Part shown: positions 63,900 through 64,000 of the stretch, one piece after another
Layout: every line of letters starts with the position of its first letter
How positions within the stretch are numbered: position 1 is the stretch's first letter
Position numbers and translations under genes: made by a program
Assembly (NCBI RefSeq): GCF_003990645.1
Contig: NZ_RYZK01000001.1
Span: 806,001-870,000 of the forward strand
Length of the DNA: 64,000 nucleotides
Source: Shimia sediminis
GTDB lineage: Bacteria; Pseudomonadota; Alphaproteobacteria; Rhodobacterales; Rhodobacteraceae
Direction: 5' to 3'
The notes under the pieces: model-generated
Told to the model about the DNA's origin: nothing
Databases searched by the model: none
The model's input: the letters and a program-made list of their open reading frames with translations, nothing else

Positions 63900-64000
63900 T
63901 CACGCAAAACCGCCCTGCCAGACGGCGCTGACCTCGGCCCGAATGATCCGCGCAATCAACGCGCAATCCTCCAGACTAAAGGTTAACGGCAGCCGCATGT
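63900..64000 (-). CDS. Possible end of a gene cut by the window edge
   Basis: On the minus strand an open frame running in from the window edge ends with LTFSLEDCALIARIIRAEVSAVWQGGFA and a stop at 63900-63902. It may be the C-terminus of a longer protein or a short frame from ATG 63998. No family can be seen in 32 residues. Confidence 0.25.
   Translation of the reverse strand, partial: MRLPLTFSLEDCALIARIIRAEVSAVWQGGFA

Larger units (their letters stand above)
63636..64000. other. Region upstream of ivd to the window end
   Basis: These 365 bases contain an ivd operator-like dyad (63656-63669), a 12-bp direct repeat (63840-63883) and, at the very end, a short possible gene end on the minus strand (63900-64000). 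The stretch from 63670 to 63839 holds no convincing gene; plus-strand frames there look like chance. Confidence 0.55.

Noticed and set aside
63765-63986. Plus-strand frame of 73 codons near the window end
   Set aside because: No ribosome-binding site, no domain, and it spans the direct-repeat region upstream of ivd; it is most likely chance.
1-64000. CRISPR array, prophage or insertion sequence
   Set aside because: No spaced direct repeats of CRISPR type, no transposase or integrase, and no phage genes were seen; the repeats found are short dyads and hairpins.

Overview
The window is about 64 kb of high-GC chromosomal DNA from an alphaproteobacterium, almost certainly Rhodobacteraceae (Roseobacter group). 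The main evidence is the complex I operon: all fourteen nuo genes are interleaved with small accessory genes, including DUF5333- and DUF5337-type proteins and a carboxymuconolactone-decarboxylase-like gene that I associate with this family. A complete leucine-degradation cluster and an FNR-type site before ompW fit the same assignment. I cannot name a species. I see no rRNA, tRNA, CRISPR array, insertion sequence or prophage.

Layout. 1-5.8 kb: end of pyrC, pyrE, dnaB, a FosA-like gene, a 2-oxoglutarate/Fe(II) oxygenase and alr. 5.8-7.3 kb: an MlaE/MlaF-type lipid ABC transporter coupled to alr. 7.3-9.5 kb: AT-richer small membrane proteins of unknown function and a PqiA-like protein. 9.5-14.1 kb: radA, cvpA, purF, DUF1801 and DUF2199 genes. 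14.2-18.7 kb: a small GspC/PilP-like protein, an SDR, a methyltransferase, then surE-pcm-nlpD. 18.7-21.4 kb (minus): a DUF815 ATPase and tatABC. 21.6-26 kb: a WYL regulator, a secreted protein, an orphan ABC ATPase, an AlkD-like HEAT-repeat protein and an SDR. 26.1-32.3 kb (plus): a Hint-domain protein, prfC, an unknown gene coupled to a glycosyltransferase, and a DEAD-box RNA helicase. 32.3-53.2 kb (minus): the nuo operon, followed by birA, coaX, rnj and what looks like a decayed oxygenase gene. 53.7-63.6 kb (minus): liuC, hmgL, three GST genes, mccA, mccB, a lysozyme-inhibitor-like gene and ivd, with ompW on the plus strand between mccB and ivd.

How the genes work together. ivd, mccAB, liuC and hmgL carry isovaleryl-CoA to acetyl-CoA plus acetoacetate, yielding reducing power that complex I can use. 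birA downstream of nuo can biotinylate MccA. tatABC exports folded cofactor proteins. NlpD here lacks all M23 catalytic histidines I could check, so it is probably an amidase activator and not a hydrolase.

The least explained material is non-coding. It includes a two-copy element of paired 22-bp TCTAGA-centred palindromes abutting stop codons, a three-copy GTAGGTCGGACA hairpin repeat after gene ends, a second hairpin family with a CTGG loop, and several operator-like dyads and direct repeats. The unusual gene content is the set of small envelope-protein genes inserted in nuo, one of them AT-rich and exactly between nuoJ and nuoK, and three GST genes translationally coupled inside the leucine-degradation operon. 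Many starts were moved inward from the longest reading frame on the basis of ribosome-binding sites, overlaps and family N-termini.
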